Positions 43,135-51,799 of a stretch of DNA of 64,000 nucleotides are shown piece by piece (the stretch's first letter is position 1; every line of letters begins with the position of its first letter). The notes beneath the pieces were generated by a model. The model did not search any database. It was not told the origin of the DNA and saw only the letters and a program-made list of their open reading frames with translations. Made by a program: the position numbers and the translations under genes. Source of the DNA: Microbacterium trichothecenolyticum (GTDB lineage Bacteria > Actinomycetota > Actinomycetes > Actinomycetales > Microbacteriaceae). The stretch lies in contig NZ_JAUTBF010000001.1 in NCBI RefSeq assembly GCF_030818955.1, positions 1,984,001 through 2,048,000 of the forward strand. The letters are read 5' to 3'.

Positions 43135-43398
43135 GTGGGAATCGGAAGCGGCATCGCCCTGTTCGTCATCGGCGCCATCCTGGCGTTCGCGGTCGACATC
43201 GACCTCGGCGGGACTGTCGATCTCGCTCTCATCGGCTACATCCTCATGGTCGCCGGCGCCGTGGTGTTCGTCTTGAGCCTCGTCCTGATGCTGCGTCGCC
43301 GCTCGACCGTCTCCACGACTCGCACCGTCGTCGACCCGGCGAGCGGCGAAAGCGTGACGAGCCGCCGCGTCAGCGACAGCGGCGACCCGATCGCCTGA
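43135..43398 (+). CDS. DUF6458 small membrane protein
   Basis: This 87-residue protein has two membrane helices (GIGSGIALFVIGAILAFAV and IGYILMVAGAVVFVLSLVLML) separated by a short DIDLGG turn, then a basic, Ser/Thr-rich tail. The sequence resembles the DUF6458 family of actinobacteria. GTG 43135 has GGAGGA 4 bases upstream; an upstream ATG at 43105 would add ten residues without a ribosome binding site. The kinase gene starts 5 bases after its stop, so the two may be an operon. Its function is unknown. Confidence 0.72.
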   Translation: MGIGSGIALFVIGAILAFAVDIDLGGTVDLALIGYILMVAGAVVFVLSLVLMLRRRSTVSTTRTVVDPASGESVTSRRVSDSGDPIA

Positions 43399-43403
43399 GA
43401 CCG

Positions 43404-44597
43404 ATGAGCTACGCTCCGGCCCTCGTGGCGCCGCAGACCGGTGATGTGCTCGACGCGCGTTACCGGCTCGCCGAACGCCTCGGTGCGGGTGCCATGGGGC
43501 GCGTCTACCGCGCACGCGACGAGGTGCTGCGACGCGACGTCGCGGTGAAGGTGTACGACGCCGAGCCGCGCGACGACCTCGATCCGGGGCGGCGAGCCGC
43601 CGAAGCACGGGCGCTCGCGAGCCTCGATCACCCCTCGCTCGTCACCCTCTATGACGCCCGCGTCACCGGCGACGGCCCCGCCTATCTCGTGATGGAACTC
43701 GTCCCCGGACGCACCCTGCAGCACCGCATCGAGACGGGACCGATGTCGTCCGCCGAGGTGGCGGCGATCGTGCACGACCTCGCCGACGCCCTCGCCACCG
43801 TCCACGCAGCAGGCATCGTGCATCGCGACATCAAGCCCTCGAACGTCCTGCTGCGCACACCGCTGCGTCGGTCCGACCCCCCGACCGCGGTCCTCGCCGA
43901 CTTCGGCGTCGCGCATCTGCTCGACGCTCCCCGCCTGACCGCCCCGGGCATGATCATCGGAACCGCCGCCTACCTGGCCCCCGAGCAGGTGCGCGGCGAA
44001 GCGCCGCAGGCCGCCTCCGACGTCTACGCGCTCGGGCTGCTCACGATCGAGATGCTCACGCGCCTGCACCCCTTCCACGGCGCGACGATCGAGGAGACGG
44101 TGCTGGCGCGCCTTCACCGTCAGCCCGTCGTCCCCGGCGACCACGGGTACCCGTGGAAGTCGCTGCTGACCGCGATGACCTCGCCCGAACCGCGCGAGCG
44201 ACCGACAGCAGACGAGGTGGCCGCCCGGGCGGCGACTATCGGGGCCACCTCCGCGGTGCGCCCCTCGCCTCGCCGCGAGGCGCGGGCGCGAATGCTCGCG
44301 GAGGCCACCGCCACCGCTCCCACGCTCACGCTGGCAGACCTGGCCGAAGCGAACGACGCGGCAGAAGACGCCCCCGAGGGGGCTGTCGCCACGCGCCGCG
44401 GTCGTCCGCGCGGCGGACGGCCAGGCGCCCACGGGCGACCGACCGGCGCCGCGGCGATGCTGACCGGCATCCACGCTCTCCTGGCCCTGTTCGGGGACAA
44501 GCCGACGACGATCGGGGGTGACGCGTCCGAGGCGGCACCTATCGCGCGCGCGTCCGCGGGTCCATCGCCTCGCGCAGCGACTCCCCCAGCAGCGTGA
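43404..44597 (+). CDS. Soluble Ser/Thr protein kinase (PknB-like)
   Basis: This 397-residue Hanks-type kinase has GAGAMGRVY (28-35), Lys49 in VAVKVY, HRDIKPSN (140-147), DFG (166-168) and TAAYLAPEQ. Residues about 280-397 are a disordered Ala/Arg-rich tail without a membrane helix or PASTA repeat, so it is probably cytoplasmic. The last 59 bases overlap, tail to tail, the DppC-like permease gene on the other strand. Substrates are unknown; the upstream membrane protein could be one. Confidence 0.88.
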   Translation: MSYAPALVAPQTGDVLDARYRLAERLGAGAMGRVYRARDEVLRRDVAVKVYDAEPRDDLDPGRRAAEARALASLDHPSLVTLYDARVTGDGPAYLVMELVPGRTLQHRIETGPMSSAEVAAIVHDLADALATVHAAGIVHRDIKPSNVLLRTPLRRSDPPTAVLADFGVAHLLDAPRLTAPGMIIGTAAYLAPEQVRGEAPQAASDVYALGLLTIEMLTRLHPFHGATIEETVLARLHRQPVVPGDHGYPWKSLLTAMTSPEPRERPTADEVAARAATIGATSAVRPSPRREARARMLAEATATAPTLTLADLAEANDAAEDAPEGAVATRRGRPRGGRPGAHGRPTGAAAMLTGIHALLALFGDKPTTIGGDASEAAPIARASAGPSPRAATPPAA

Positions 44598-45498
44598 AGC
44601 CCAGCGCGGTGACCGCGATGCAGATGCCGGGGAGGAAGGCCAGCCACGGCGCGATCGCGAGCTCGGCCTGCGCGTAGGTCAGCATGCGGCCCCACTCCGC
44701 GGTCTGCGGAAGGCCGCCGCCGAGGCCCAGGAACGACAGTGCCGCGGCGTCGATCACGGCGGTCGCCAGCGTGAGCGTTCCCTGCACGATCACCGGCCCC
44801 ACGCTGTTGGGCAGCACGTGGGTCATGGTGATCGAGCGGCGGCTGAGGCCCAGCGTCTGCGCCGACAGCACGTAGTCGGCCCCGCGCTGCTGCAGCATCG
44901 AGGCCCGCAAGAGGCGTGCGAACACCGGCACCTGCGAGGCGCCGATGGCGATCATGATCGCGAGCTGGCTCTGCCCGAGGATCGCGGCGATCGACACGGC
45001 GAGCAGCAGGTTCGGCACCGACAGCAGGATGTCGACGAAGCGCATGACGAGCGCGTCGACCCAGCCGCCGAACATCCCGGCCAGCAGGCCCAGCAGCATG
45101 CCGCCGATGAGGCCGAGAGCGGTGGAGATCACGCCGATCTGCAGCGACGCCTGCGCGCCCCAGATGAGCTTGGACAGCACGTCGCCGCCGAAGCGGTCCA
45201 GGCCCAGCGGGAACTCGGCCATCTCGCCCGGCCCGGGGATGTCGGTGGGCGTGATGAAGCGCTGGCCGGGCAGCGACTCGGCCGGGTAGGGCGCGAGGAG
45301 AGGTGCGAGGGCCGCGACGAGCAGGAACGCGAGCACGATGATCGCGCCGATCCAGGCGACCGGGCTGCGCCGCAGTCGCTGGAAGACGTCGTGCCAGAAC
45401 CCGCCGCGCGCCTGGGCGGCGAGCAACTGCGCGTCGACCACGGCGTTGTCGTCCACGGGGCCGCCGCTGGGGGCGGGAGGGAGGATCGAAGAGCTCAC
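44539..45498 (-). CDS. Peptide-type ABC transporter permease (DppC/OppC-like)
   Basis: This 319-residue inner-membrane permease has six predicted helices, an N-terminal soluble arm, and the coupling motif TLGLSRRSITMTHVLPNSVGPV that contacts the ATPase. The FPLGLDRFGGDVLSKLIWGA segment is typical of the OppC type. GTG 45498 overlaps the DppB-like stop (GTGA). It forms a heterodimer with the preceding permease. The gene's last 59 bases are antisense to the end of the kinase gene. Confidence 0.9.
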   Translation of the reverse strand: MSSSILPPAPSGGPVDDNAVVDAQLLAAQARGGFWHDVFQRLRRSPVAWIGAIIVLAFLLVAALAPLLAPYPAESLPGQRFITPTDIPGPGEMAEFPLGLDRFGGDVLSKLIWGAQASLQIGVISTALGLIGGMLLGLLAGMFGGWVDALVMRFVDILLSVPNLLLAVSIAAILGQSQLAIMIAIGASQVPVFARLLRASMLQQRGADYVLSAQTLGLSRRSITMTHVLPNSVGPVIVQGTLTLATAVIDAAALSFLGLGGGLPQTAEWGRMLTYAQAELAIAPWLAFLPGICIAVTALGFTLLGESLREAMDPRTRAR

Positions 45499-46500
45499 TG
45501 GACTCTCACTCTCGGGTCGATGACGCTGTACGACAGGTCGACCAGCAGGTTGATGAGGGCGTACGCGATCGCGATGAAGATGATGAAGCCCTGCAGCACG
45601 GGGAAGTCGCGCGTGAAGATCGCCCGCGCGAGGAACTGCCCGATGCCGGGGAAGGCGAACACCGTCTCGGTCAGCACGGCGCCGGAGATGAGCAGACCCG
45701 CCTGCAGACCCACGGTCGTGACCACCGGCAGCATGGCGTTGCGCAGGATGAAGCGATTGCGCAGCGTCCCGGTCCCGATCCCCTTCGCCCTTCCCGTGCG
45801 CACGTAGTCGGCATTCTGCACCTCGAGCACCGAGGCGCGGGTGATGCGCACGATGATCGCGAGCGGGATCGTGCCGAGAGCGAGGGCCGGCAGGATCAGG
45901 TGCAGGATGGCATCCCACGACGCGTCGAACTCGCCCGTGATCAGGCCGTCGAAGACGTAGAGGTTCGTGTAGTGGGTGGCGTCGATTCGGGGGTCCTGTC
46001 GCCCGTCGGAGGGCAGCCAGCCCAACTGCACGGCGAAGACGTACTTGAGGATGAACGCCAGGAAGAAGACCGGGATCGTGATGCCGATGAGGCTCAGCAC
46101 GACGGCGGTGTGATCCCACACTTTCCCGTGCCGGCGCGCTGCCCAATAGCCGAGCGGGATGCCGATGCCCACCGCCACGATGAGCGCGGCGATGGAGAGC
46201 TCGAGGGTCGCGGGGAATCGGCGCACGAACTCCTCCAGCACGGGTCGGCCCGTCTGGATCGAGGAGCCGAAGTCACCGGTGAGCAGCCGGCCGAGCCAGG
46301 TGAAGTACTGCACGTAGAGCGGTTCGTTGAAGCCGTAGAGCTCGTTGATGCGCGCGACGGCCTCCGGCGTCGCACGCTCACCCAGCAGCGCGACGGCGGG
46401 GCCGCCCGGCAGAGCGCGCACCCAGGCGAAGAGGAGGACGGACAGACCGAAGAGGGTCGGGATGAGCAGGAGCAGACCGCCTGCCGATGGTGCGGAGCAC
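45495..46500 (-). CDS. Peptide-type ABC transporter permease (DppB/OppB-like), apparent N-terminal frameshift
   Basis: From LLLLIPTLFGLSVLLFAWVR the protein is a normal six-helix DppB permease, with GRAKGIGTGTLRNRFILRNA as the ATPase-coupling motif. The natural start appears to be GTG 46500, giving VLRTIGRR, the usual DppB opening. An extra base at 46476 (A on the plus strand) then shifts the frame. Without it the start would join LLLLIPTLF smoothly. As the sequence stands, a start further upstream inside the hairpin or an internal GTG would have to be used, so the N-terminus is suspect. It follows the binding protein gene and overlaps DppC by 4 bases. Confidence 0.78.
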
Positions 46501-46539
46501 GGGTTCTCACAGGGTGTCGGGAGCGGGGGACGCGGGACA

Positions 46540-46577
46540 CCGCGGGTTCTGCCGCCTCGACGGCGCAGAACCCGCGG
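46540..46577 (-). terminator. Hairpin between binding protein and permease genes
   Basis: CCGCGGGTTCTGC (46540-46552) and GCAGAACCCGCGG (46565-46577) are perfect 13-bp arms with a 12-base loop, beginning 8 bases after the binding protein stop. In ABC operons such hairpins raise the amount of binding protein relative to permeases by partial termination or by protecting the upstream mRNA. Confidence 0.75.
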
Positions 46578-46585
46578 CATCCGGA

Positions 46586-48253
46586 TCACTCGCTGAGCGT
46601 GATCTCGTTGTAGACCTCGTCCTGCACGGGGCTGGCGGGGTAGGAGGTCACGCGGGGCGCGAACGCCAGCGTCGGCACCGGGTTGGCGAGCGGGACGCCG
46701 GGCAAGAACGTCGCGATCTGCTCGTTCACCGCCTGATAGGCCGGGTCCTGCTCGGCTTCTGTCGCGAGCCCGCGTGCCGAGGTGAGGGCCGAGAACAGCT
46801 CGGCGTTGTCGAAGCCCCACTCGTTGGAGGCGGCGCCGAAGAACGTGCCCACGAAGTTGTCGGGGTCGTTGTAGTCGCCGGTCCATCCCAGCAGGTGGAT
46901 GCCGTGGTCGCTGCCGCCCTGGATGAGGTCGAGGTACTCGCCCCACTCGTTCGACACCGGGTTGACGACGATCCCCACGGCCTGCAGCTGCGACTGCAGG
47001 TTGGTGAAGATCTGCTCGGGGTTCGGCATGTAGGGCCGCGAGATGTTGACCGGGTAGTTGAAGGTCAACGTGAGCGGGTTGGCCTCGGTGTAGCCCGCTT
47101 CGGCGAGGAGCGCCTTGGCGGCATCCTGATCGAAGTCGTAGGTGGTGACGCCGGAGTTGAAGCCGATGACGCTGTCGGGCATGAACTGGGATGCCACGGT
47201 CGTGCCCTCGGGAAGGACCTGGGTGACCAGCTGCTCCTTGTCGACGGCGTGGGCGATGGCCTGGCGCACGCGGATGTCGGCGAGCGCCGGGTTCGCCTGG
47301 TTCATGCCGAGGTACAGGATGTTGAACGGGTCGCGGTTGACGAGCGTGTAGCCCGCGGTCTCGAGAGCGCCGAGGTCGGCGGGGGCGACGAGGTCGTAGC
47401 CGTCGATCGAGCCGGACTCGAGCGCCTGGCGCCGGGCGGTGGTGTCGCCGATCACGCGGAAGATGACCTGCTGCACCTGACCCTGCTCGCCCCAGTAGCC
47501 GTCGTAGGCGCTGACCGTCGCCTGGGCGCCGGGCTCCCACGAGTCGAATCTGAAGGGACCGGTCCCGGTGGGGTGCGCCTGGGCGTACTCGCTGAGGGTC
47601 GGTGCCTCGGAGGTGCCGCCGACCTCGTCGGCGGAGTACTCCTGCAGGGCGGTGGGGCTCTGGATCGCGAACGCCGGGAGCGAGAGCGCCGGGATGAAGC
47701 CGGCGAAGGGCTCGGTGAGGGTGATCGTGACCTCGGTGGGGCTCGCCGCCTCGCAGCCGCCGTAGATCGAGGTGCCGGTGTCGGCGTAGCCGCGCATGAT
47801 CTTGCCCCAGTAGTAGGACAGGCTCTCGGACTGCGCGATGCCGGTGAAATCGTTCTGCCGGTCGAAGGTGAAGCAGACGGCGTCGGCGTTGAACTCCGTG
47901 CCGTCGTGGAAGGTCACGCCGTCTTTGAGCTGGAAGGTGTACGACAGGCCGTCGGCGGACTGCTCCCAGCTCTCGGCGAGCAGGGGCGCGGGGTCGGCCG
48001 TGCCGGGCGCCACGCCGACGAGACCCTCGAAGATCTGCCGCGAGATGCGGAACGACTCGCCGTCGCTCGCGAAGGCGGGGTCGAGGCTGGACGGGTCGCC
48101 GGACGCGCCGAAGACGAAGGTGGAGTCGACGTCACCGCCGGCGTCGCCGCCGCCGTTGTCGTCGCGCTGACTCGTGCAGCCCGACAGGGCGAGCGCACCG
48201 ATGGCGATGGTCGCACCGGCCGCGAGCACGCGGGAACGGAGATTTCCGAGCAT
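46586..48253 (-). CDS. Extracellular peptide/solute-binding lipoprotein (SBP family 5)
   Basis: This 555-residue family 5 solute-binding protein has a lipoprotein signal peptide with lipobox LSGC (Cys26). Family motifs are GDPSSLDPAFASDGESF, LAESWEQSADGLSYTFQLKDGVTFHDG, PTGTGPFRF and VRQAIAHAVDKEQL. It would deliver peptides or related ligands to the two permeases that follow. The ligand cannot be read from sequence. GGAAGG lies 11 bases before ATG 48253. The cognate ATPase is not in this operon; the fused ATPase at 40557 is the likely partner. Confidence 0.93.
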   Translation of the reverse strand: MLGNLRSRVLAAGATIAIGALALSGCTSQRDDNGGGDAGGDVDSTFVFGASGDPSSLDPAFASDGESFRISRQIFEGLVGVAPGTADPAPLLAESWEQSADGLSYTFQLKDGVTFHDGTEFNADAVCFTFDRQNDFTGIAQSESLSYYWGKIMRGYADTGTSIYGGCEAASPTEVTITLTEPFAGFIPALSLPAFAIQSPTALQEYSADEVGGTSEAPTLSEYAQAHPTGTGPFRFDSWEPGAQATVSAYDGYWGEQGQVQQVIFRVIGDTTARRQALESGSIDGYDLVAPADLGALETAGYTLVNRDPFNILYLGMNQANPALADIRVRQAIAHAVDKEQLVTQVLPEGTTVASQFMPDSVIGFNSGVTTYDFDQDAAKALLAEAGYTEANPLTLTFNYPVNISRPYMPNPEQIFTNLQSQLQAVGIVVNPVSNEWGEYLDLIQGGSDHGIHLLGWTGDYNDPDNFVGTFFGAASNEWGFDNAELFSALTSARGLATEAEQDPAYQAVNEQIATFLPGVPLANPVPTLAFAPRVTSYPASPVQDEVYNEITLSE

Positions 48254-48531
48254 TTTCGTTTGTGCCTTCCGGGGGGAGGAAAGGAGCAGAACCGACGGCG
48301 CTGTCACGACGTCGTGCCGCGCTCCGCTTGCTGTGTTCTGACGACCGTACAGGGCGGGTGGCATCTCGCCCATTGCCCGTGTGTATCGATCGTGTTTCGG
48401 CCGCTCGGCATGCTGCTCGCTCGGGCGCACCCTCGGCGCGCATTCCGCTCACACCGCGACCACCGGGATCAACACCCTGCGCGATGCAACGCGCGATTCC
48501 TCGACGGGCCACGGGAGCGGAGGGCAGGGCC

Positions 48532-48537
48532 TACCGT
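48532..48537 (+). promoter_or_regulatory. -10 box TACCGT close to the start codon
   Basis: TACCGT is followed by 7 bases (GGGAGTC) and ATG 48545. GGGAG could alternatively act as a ribosome binding site of a longer transcript. Confidence 0.42.
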
Positions 48538-48544
48538 GGGAGTC

Positions 48545-49411
48545 ATGGCCCGCATGCGCATCGAACCCGACGACGCCCCCACCGCGCGATTGTCGGACGG
48601 CTCGACCGCGCGGGTGGCGCCGTCGGGCTTCGTCTCCGGCTTCGAGCTCGTCGTCGACGGCACGCCGCAGTCGCACGTCGACCTCGACGACCCCACGCAT
48701 CTGCACTTCGAGTACGTCGCACGCATGGGTGCGGTGATCGATCGCCTGAGGATGCCGGGACAGCCCCTCACCGCGGTTCACCTGGGCGCGGGAGCGCTGA
48801 CGCTCCCCCGCTACGTCGAGGCGACGCGGCCGGGGTCGCGTCAACAGGTCGTCGAGCTGGAACCGGCGCTGTGGGATCTCGTCCGCGAGAACCTCCCCCT
48901 CCCCCGTGGTGCGGCGGTGCGGGTGCGCATCGGTGACGCCCGGGCCGGACTCTCGCGCCTGCCCGCGGGCCTGAACGGTGCCGTCGACCTGCTGGTGAGC
49001 GATGTCTACTCGGGTGCGCAGACGCCGGCGCATCTGACCACGGTGGAGTTCTACCGCGAGGCCGCACGACTGCTCGCGCCCGACGGCGTGCTGCTGGTGA
49101 ACGTGTCGGACGGCCCGGGCCTCGCCTTCGCCCGGCGCCAGGTGGCCACGGTGCGCGAGGTGCTGCCCGAGGTCATCGTGCTCGCCGAGGTGCAGGTGCT
49201 CAAGGGACGCCGCTTCGGCAATCTCGTGGTCGCCGCCTCGGCCGCGCCCCTCCCGGTCGCATGGCTCCCGCGTCTCATGGCGGCCGGCCCGCACCCGGCC
49301 AAAGTCGCGCAGGGCGCTGAGATCGAGGAGTTCATGCGGGGAGCGCGAGCCGTCACGGACGCCGACGCGACGCCGTCGCCGAAGCCCTCGGCATCCATCT
49401 TCGAGCGCTGA
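48545..49411 (+). CDS. Spermidine synthase-like methyltransferase-fold protein
   Basis: This 288-residue protein has a Rossmann-fold core like that of spermidine synthase: HLGAGALTLPRYV (motif I), VVELEPALWDLVR (acidic end of strand 2), RIGDARAGLSRL (motif for the adenosine) and DLLVSDVYSG. True synthases have a GGGDG motif and a conserved Asp-Asp pair; here the loop is GAGAL, so the substrate is uncertain. The protein belongs to the fused-MFS/spermidine synthase-like group common in actinobacteria, without the membrane part. It is divergent from the binding protein. Confidence 0.78.
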   Translation: MARMRIEPDDAPTARLSDGSTARVAPSGFVSGFELVVDGTPQSHVDLDDPTHLHFEYVARMGAVIDRLRMPGQPLTAVHLGAGALTLPRYVEATRPGSRQQVVELEPALWDLVRENLPLPRGAAVRVRIGDARAGLSRLPAGLNGAVDLLVSDVYSGAQTPAHLTTVEFYREAARLLAPDGVLLVNVSDGPGLAFARRQVATVREVLPEVIVLAEVQVLKGRRFGNLVVAASAAPLPVAWLPRLMAAGPHPAKVAQGAEIEEFMRGARAVTDADATPSPKPSASIFER

Positions 49412-49483
49412 CCGCGTGGCGCGTACGCTCTCGGCGGCGGGGCGACGCAGACTGGAAGCCCTGCCCGACCGAGAGGAGCGACG

Positions 49484-50011
49484 GTGAGCTATATCCACGG
49501 GTACGACCCCGACACGTTGCGCGAGATCACCGACTCTCGTGAGTGCGCGGAGCGGCTCGAGGAGATCGGCTCGCAGCGGAGCCTGCACGCCCTGCTCGAG
49601 CGCGTGTGGCTGCTGAAGGTGCTCGACCGTTTCGACGAGGCCCTCGCCATCTCCGACCAGTCGGTGCGGGTCGCCCGCATGGCCGGCACTCGCCGCGATC
49701 TGCTGCGCGCGCGCATCCTGCACGCCACGATCCTGCAGTGCCGCGGGGCCTACGCCGCCGCCGAGCAGGAGCTGACGATGTGCGCCGACGAGGCCGAGGG
49801 CCAGGGCTGGGCTGGCATCGCCGCCTTCGCCCTGCAGCACCGCGGCAAGGTGCACTACGACGAGGGCGACTACGAAGCCGCCCGCCGCGACTTCAAGCAA
49901 GCGCTGTTCCTGCGCCAGAACGCGGGCGCGACCGACGCGCAGCTCGAGTCGACGCTGCTGGCCATCGACGCGGCCGACCGGCGCCGCGCGCGCGAGGTCG
50001 TCGCGAGCTGA
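49484..50011 (+). CDS. TPR-repeat protein
   Basis: This 175-residue helical protein has about three tetratricopeptide-like repeats: residues 36-65 (ALLERVWLLKVLDRFDEALA), 70-110 and 115-150 (FALQHRGKVHYDEGDYEAAR). TPR proteins mediate protein contacts and no catalytic domain is present. GTG 49484 has GAGAGGAG 5 bases upstream. A TACGCT box at 49421-49426 may be its -10. Its partner is unknown. Confidence 0.75.
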   Translation: MSYIHGYDPDTLREITDSRECAERLEEIGSQRSLHALLERVWLLKVLDRFDEALAISDQSVRVARMAGTRRDLLRARILHATILQCRGAYAAAEQELTMCADEAEGQGWAGIAAFALQHRGKVHYDEGDYEAARRDFKQALFLRQNAGATDAQLESTLLAIDAADRRRAREVVAS

Positions 50012-50028
50012 ATGTCGTAGGCCTCGCT

Positions 50029-50034
50029 TAGTCT
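50029..50034 (+). promoter_or_regulatory. -10 box TAGTCT of a probable leaderless promoter
   Basis: TAGTCT is followed by 6 bases (CCCGCC) and ATG 50041, with no ribosome binding site. Confidence 0.5.
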
Positions 50035-50040
50035 CCCGCC

Positions 50041-50529
50041 ATGTCCGATCTGCAGCGCGTCCGCGTCTGGGCCGAGGCGTTGATCGCCCTGCACCTCGAC
50101 GCGTCCTGGACCTTCGCGTTCGACAACGCCAAACGTCGCGCCGGCCTCTGCGACTACGGGCGCAAACGCATCAGCGTCTCGAGGTATCTCACCGCGCGCT
50201 ACGACGACGACACCAACCACCAGACCCTGCTGCACGAGATCGCCCACGCACTCGCCGGCGCCGCGGCGGGGCACGGACCGGCCTGGAAGCGCACGGCGCA
50301 AGAGCTCGGCTACGTCGGCGGCACGACGCACGCGGGCGAGACGGCTACCGAGCTCGCCCCCTGGGTCGGCACCTGCCCCGCCGGGCACGTCGCCTACCGG
50401 CACCGCAAGGCCACGCGTCCGACCTCGTGCGCGAAGTGCGCTCCCACGTTCGACCCGCGTTTCGCCCTGTCGTGGGTGCGGCGCGAGATCTCACCCGCTG
50501 CCAGGCTCGCGGCCTCGACGCCGCGCTGA
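50041..50529 (+). CDS. SprT-like zinc metalloprotease domain protein
   Basis: This 162-residue protein has the SprT core: HEIAH at residues 65-69 with a third zinc ligand in GHGPAWK (His78), then a possible zinc ribbon with CPAGH and CAKC. Bacterial SprT proteins are poorly understood; the eukaryotic relatives (SPRTN) cut DNA-protein crosslinks. The length is typical. The transcript is probably leaderless. It is convergent with the ComB-like gene. Confidence 0.87.
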   Translation: MSDLQRVRVWAEALIALHLDASWTFAFDNAKRRAGLCDYGRKRISVSRYLTARYDDDTNHQTLLHEIAHALAGAAAGHGPAWKRTAQELGYVGGTTHAGETATELAPWVGTCPAGHVAYRHRKATRPTSCAKCAPTFDPRFALSWVRREISPAARLAASTPR

Positions 50530-50571
50530 CCACGACCCGCCGCACCGACGGCGCGCCCCCGACCCGAGGGG

Positions 50572-51201
50572 TCAGACCGCGACGAAAGCCCCGTCCCGCA
50601 GCACCGGGACCACCGACGCCGCATCGCGCGCCGCCGCCGCCAGCACGGCGTCGCGACCCACGTCCGCGGCGAGCGCGCGGCCCGTCCCACTGGCGGTGAG
50701 CAGGTGGCGCACGGCACCGGAGAGGGCGCGGAAGCCTTCGCCCGCGACGGCGGCGTCGGGCGAGGCATGGTCGATGCCCAGGTCGCCCAGCCCGGCGATG
50801 ACGGCACCGGCGCCGAGCAGGTCTTCCACGGCGAAGCGCAGGGTCGCGGCATCGCCGTCGTCGAGGTACCCCGCGGCGACGAGGGCGATGCTCGTGCGCT
50901 CTCCGCGCGAGCGCTGCAGCTCGAGCACGTGCGCGGCGACGGCCGCGGCGTTGCGCAGGCCACCCACGACGACGTGCGCACCGGTGTCGGCGGCCGCACG
51001 GGCCAGGACGACGGCCGCGTCGTCGTCGTCGGCCACGTCGAGCGACGCGCCCGCCTCGACGGCGTCGATCGCGTGGGCCGAGAGGCCGAGCGTCTGGACC
51101 ACGACCACCACGTGCGCGGGCGTGAGCCGGGCCAGACCCGCGGCACCCCAGTCCAGACGTACCTGGTAGTCGGACTGGGCGAGGGCGGGGTCGTTCGGCA
51201 T
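50572..51201 (-). CDS. ComB-like 2-phosphosulfolactate phosphatase family protein
   Basis: This 209-residue protein matches the ComB family in order: VVVVVQTLGLSAHAIDAVEAGA at the N-terminus, VVVGGLRNAAAVAAH, IALVAAGYLDDG, RFAVEDLLGAGAVI and a closing VPVLRDGAFV. ComB removes phosphate from 2-phosphosulfolactate in archaeal coenzyme M synthesis. No other coenzyme M genes are visible, so the substrate here is probably different. ATG 51201 has TAGGCT 6 bases upstream, suggesting a leaderless transcript. Confidence 0.75.
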   Translation of the reverse strand: MPNDPALAQSDYQVRLDWGAAGLARLTPAHVVVVVQTLGLSAHAIDAVEAGASLDVADDDDAAVVLARAAADTGAHVVVGGLRNAAAVAAHVLELQRSRGERTSIALVAAGYLDDGDAATLRFAVEDLLGAGAVIAGLGDLGIDHASPDAAVAGEGFRALSGAVRHLLTASGTGRALAADVGRDAVLAAAARDAASVVPVLRDGAFVAV

Positions 51202-51207
51202 CCTCCG

Positions 51208-51213
51208 AGCCTA
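51208..51213 (-). promoter_or_regulatory. -10 box TAGGCT of a probable leaderless promoter
   Basis: On the minus strand TAGGCT is followed by CGGAGG and ATG 51201. The GGAGG lies directly against the start codon, too close to act as a ribosome binding site. Confidence 0.52.
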
Positions 51214-51286
51214 TGACCCGGCCTCATCCCCCGCGTGTTCGTCAAGCGATACACGCGATGACGAGCGCGTCGGGCACGATCGTTGC

Positions 51287-51799
51287 ATGCGGATCCTGCT
51301 GAAGTTCGTCATCGACTGCGACGCGGATGCCGCGTGGCGTGCGCTGCACTCTCCGCGCGCGGTCGCGGAACTGTACGGCCCCCTCCTCGCGGTCGATGCG
51401 CTCGGAACGACGCCCACGTTGTTCGAGTCCGGCGACGACGTGCCCGTGCAGATGAGCGTCGCGGGTATCGTGCCGGTCGGACGTCAACTGATCTCGGTGT
51501 CCGATCGCGACACCCGCGACGGCGACGGCCGGGTACGCGTGTTCCGCGATTGGGGCGTACCGCTGACGGGCCCCCTGGCCGTCCTCGACGTCTGGGACCA
51601 TCAGATGGCCGTATCGGCGGCACCCGGCGACCCCGCCCGCACGCTGTGGCGCGAGCGTCTGACCATCGGCGGCGCCGCCGCTCCCGTGCTATGGCCGGGC
51701 CTGTGGGCCATGTGGCAGTGGCGCGCGGGCCGCATCCGCGCTCTCGCCCCGACCTGGGCCCACGACCCCGAGCCCGCGGCATCGCCCTCCTCGCTATGA
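51287..51799 (+). CDS. SRPBCC/START-like hypothetical protein
   Basis: This 170-residue protein begins with MRILLKFVIDCDADAAWRAL, which resembles the first strand and helix of SRPBCC-fold proteins that bind hydrophobic ligands. The rest is beta-rich with a C-terminal helix rich in Trp. The assignment is weak. Its stop overlaps the next gene (ATGA), so the two are translationally coupled. Confidence 0.6.
   Translation: MRILLKFVIDCDADAAWRALHSPRAVAELYGPLLAVDALGTTPTLFESGDDVPVQMSVAGIVPVGRQLISVSDRDTRDGDGRVRVFRDWGVPLTGPLAVLDVWDHQMAVSAAPGDPARTLWRERLTIGGAAAPVLWPGLWAMWQWRAGRIRALAPTWAHDPEPAASPSSL

Noticed and set aside
43404..44597. PASTA or membrane sensor domain on the second kinase
   Set aside because: The C-terminal 115 residues are disordered Ala/Arg-rich sequence with no hydrophobic helix and no repeat.
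46501..46590. Upstream ATG as the true start of the DppB-like permease
   Set aside because: It lies in the intergenic hairpin and would add a Pro/Arg-rich leader unlike any permease. GTG 46500 followed by VLRTIGRR with one extra base explains the sequence better.
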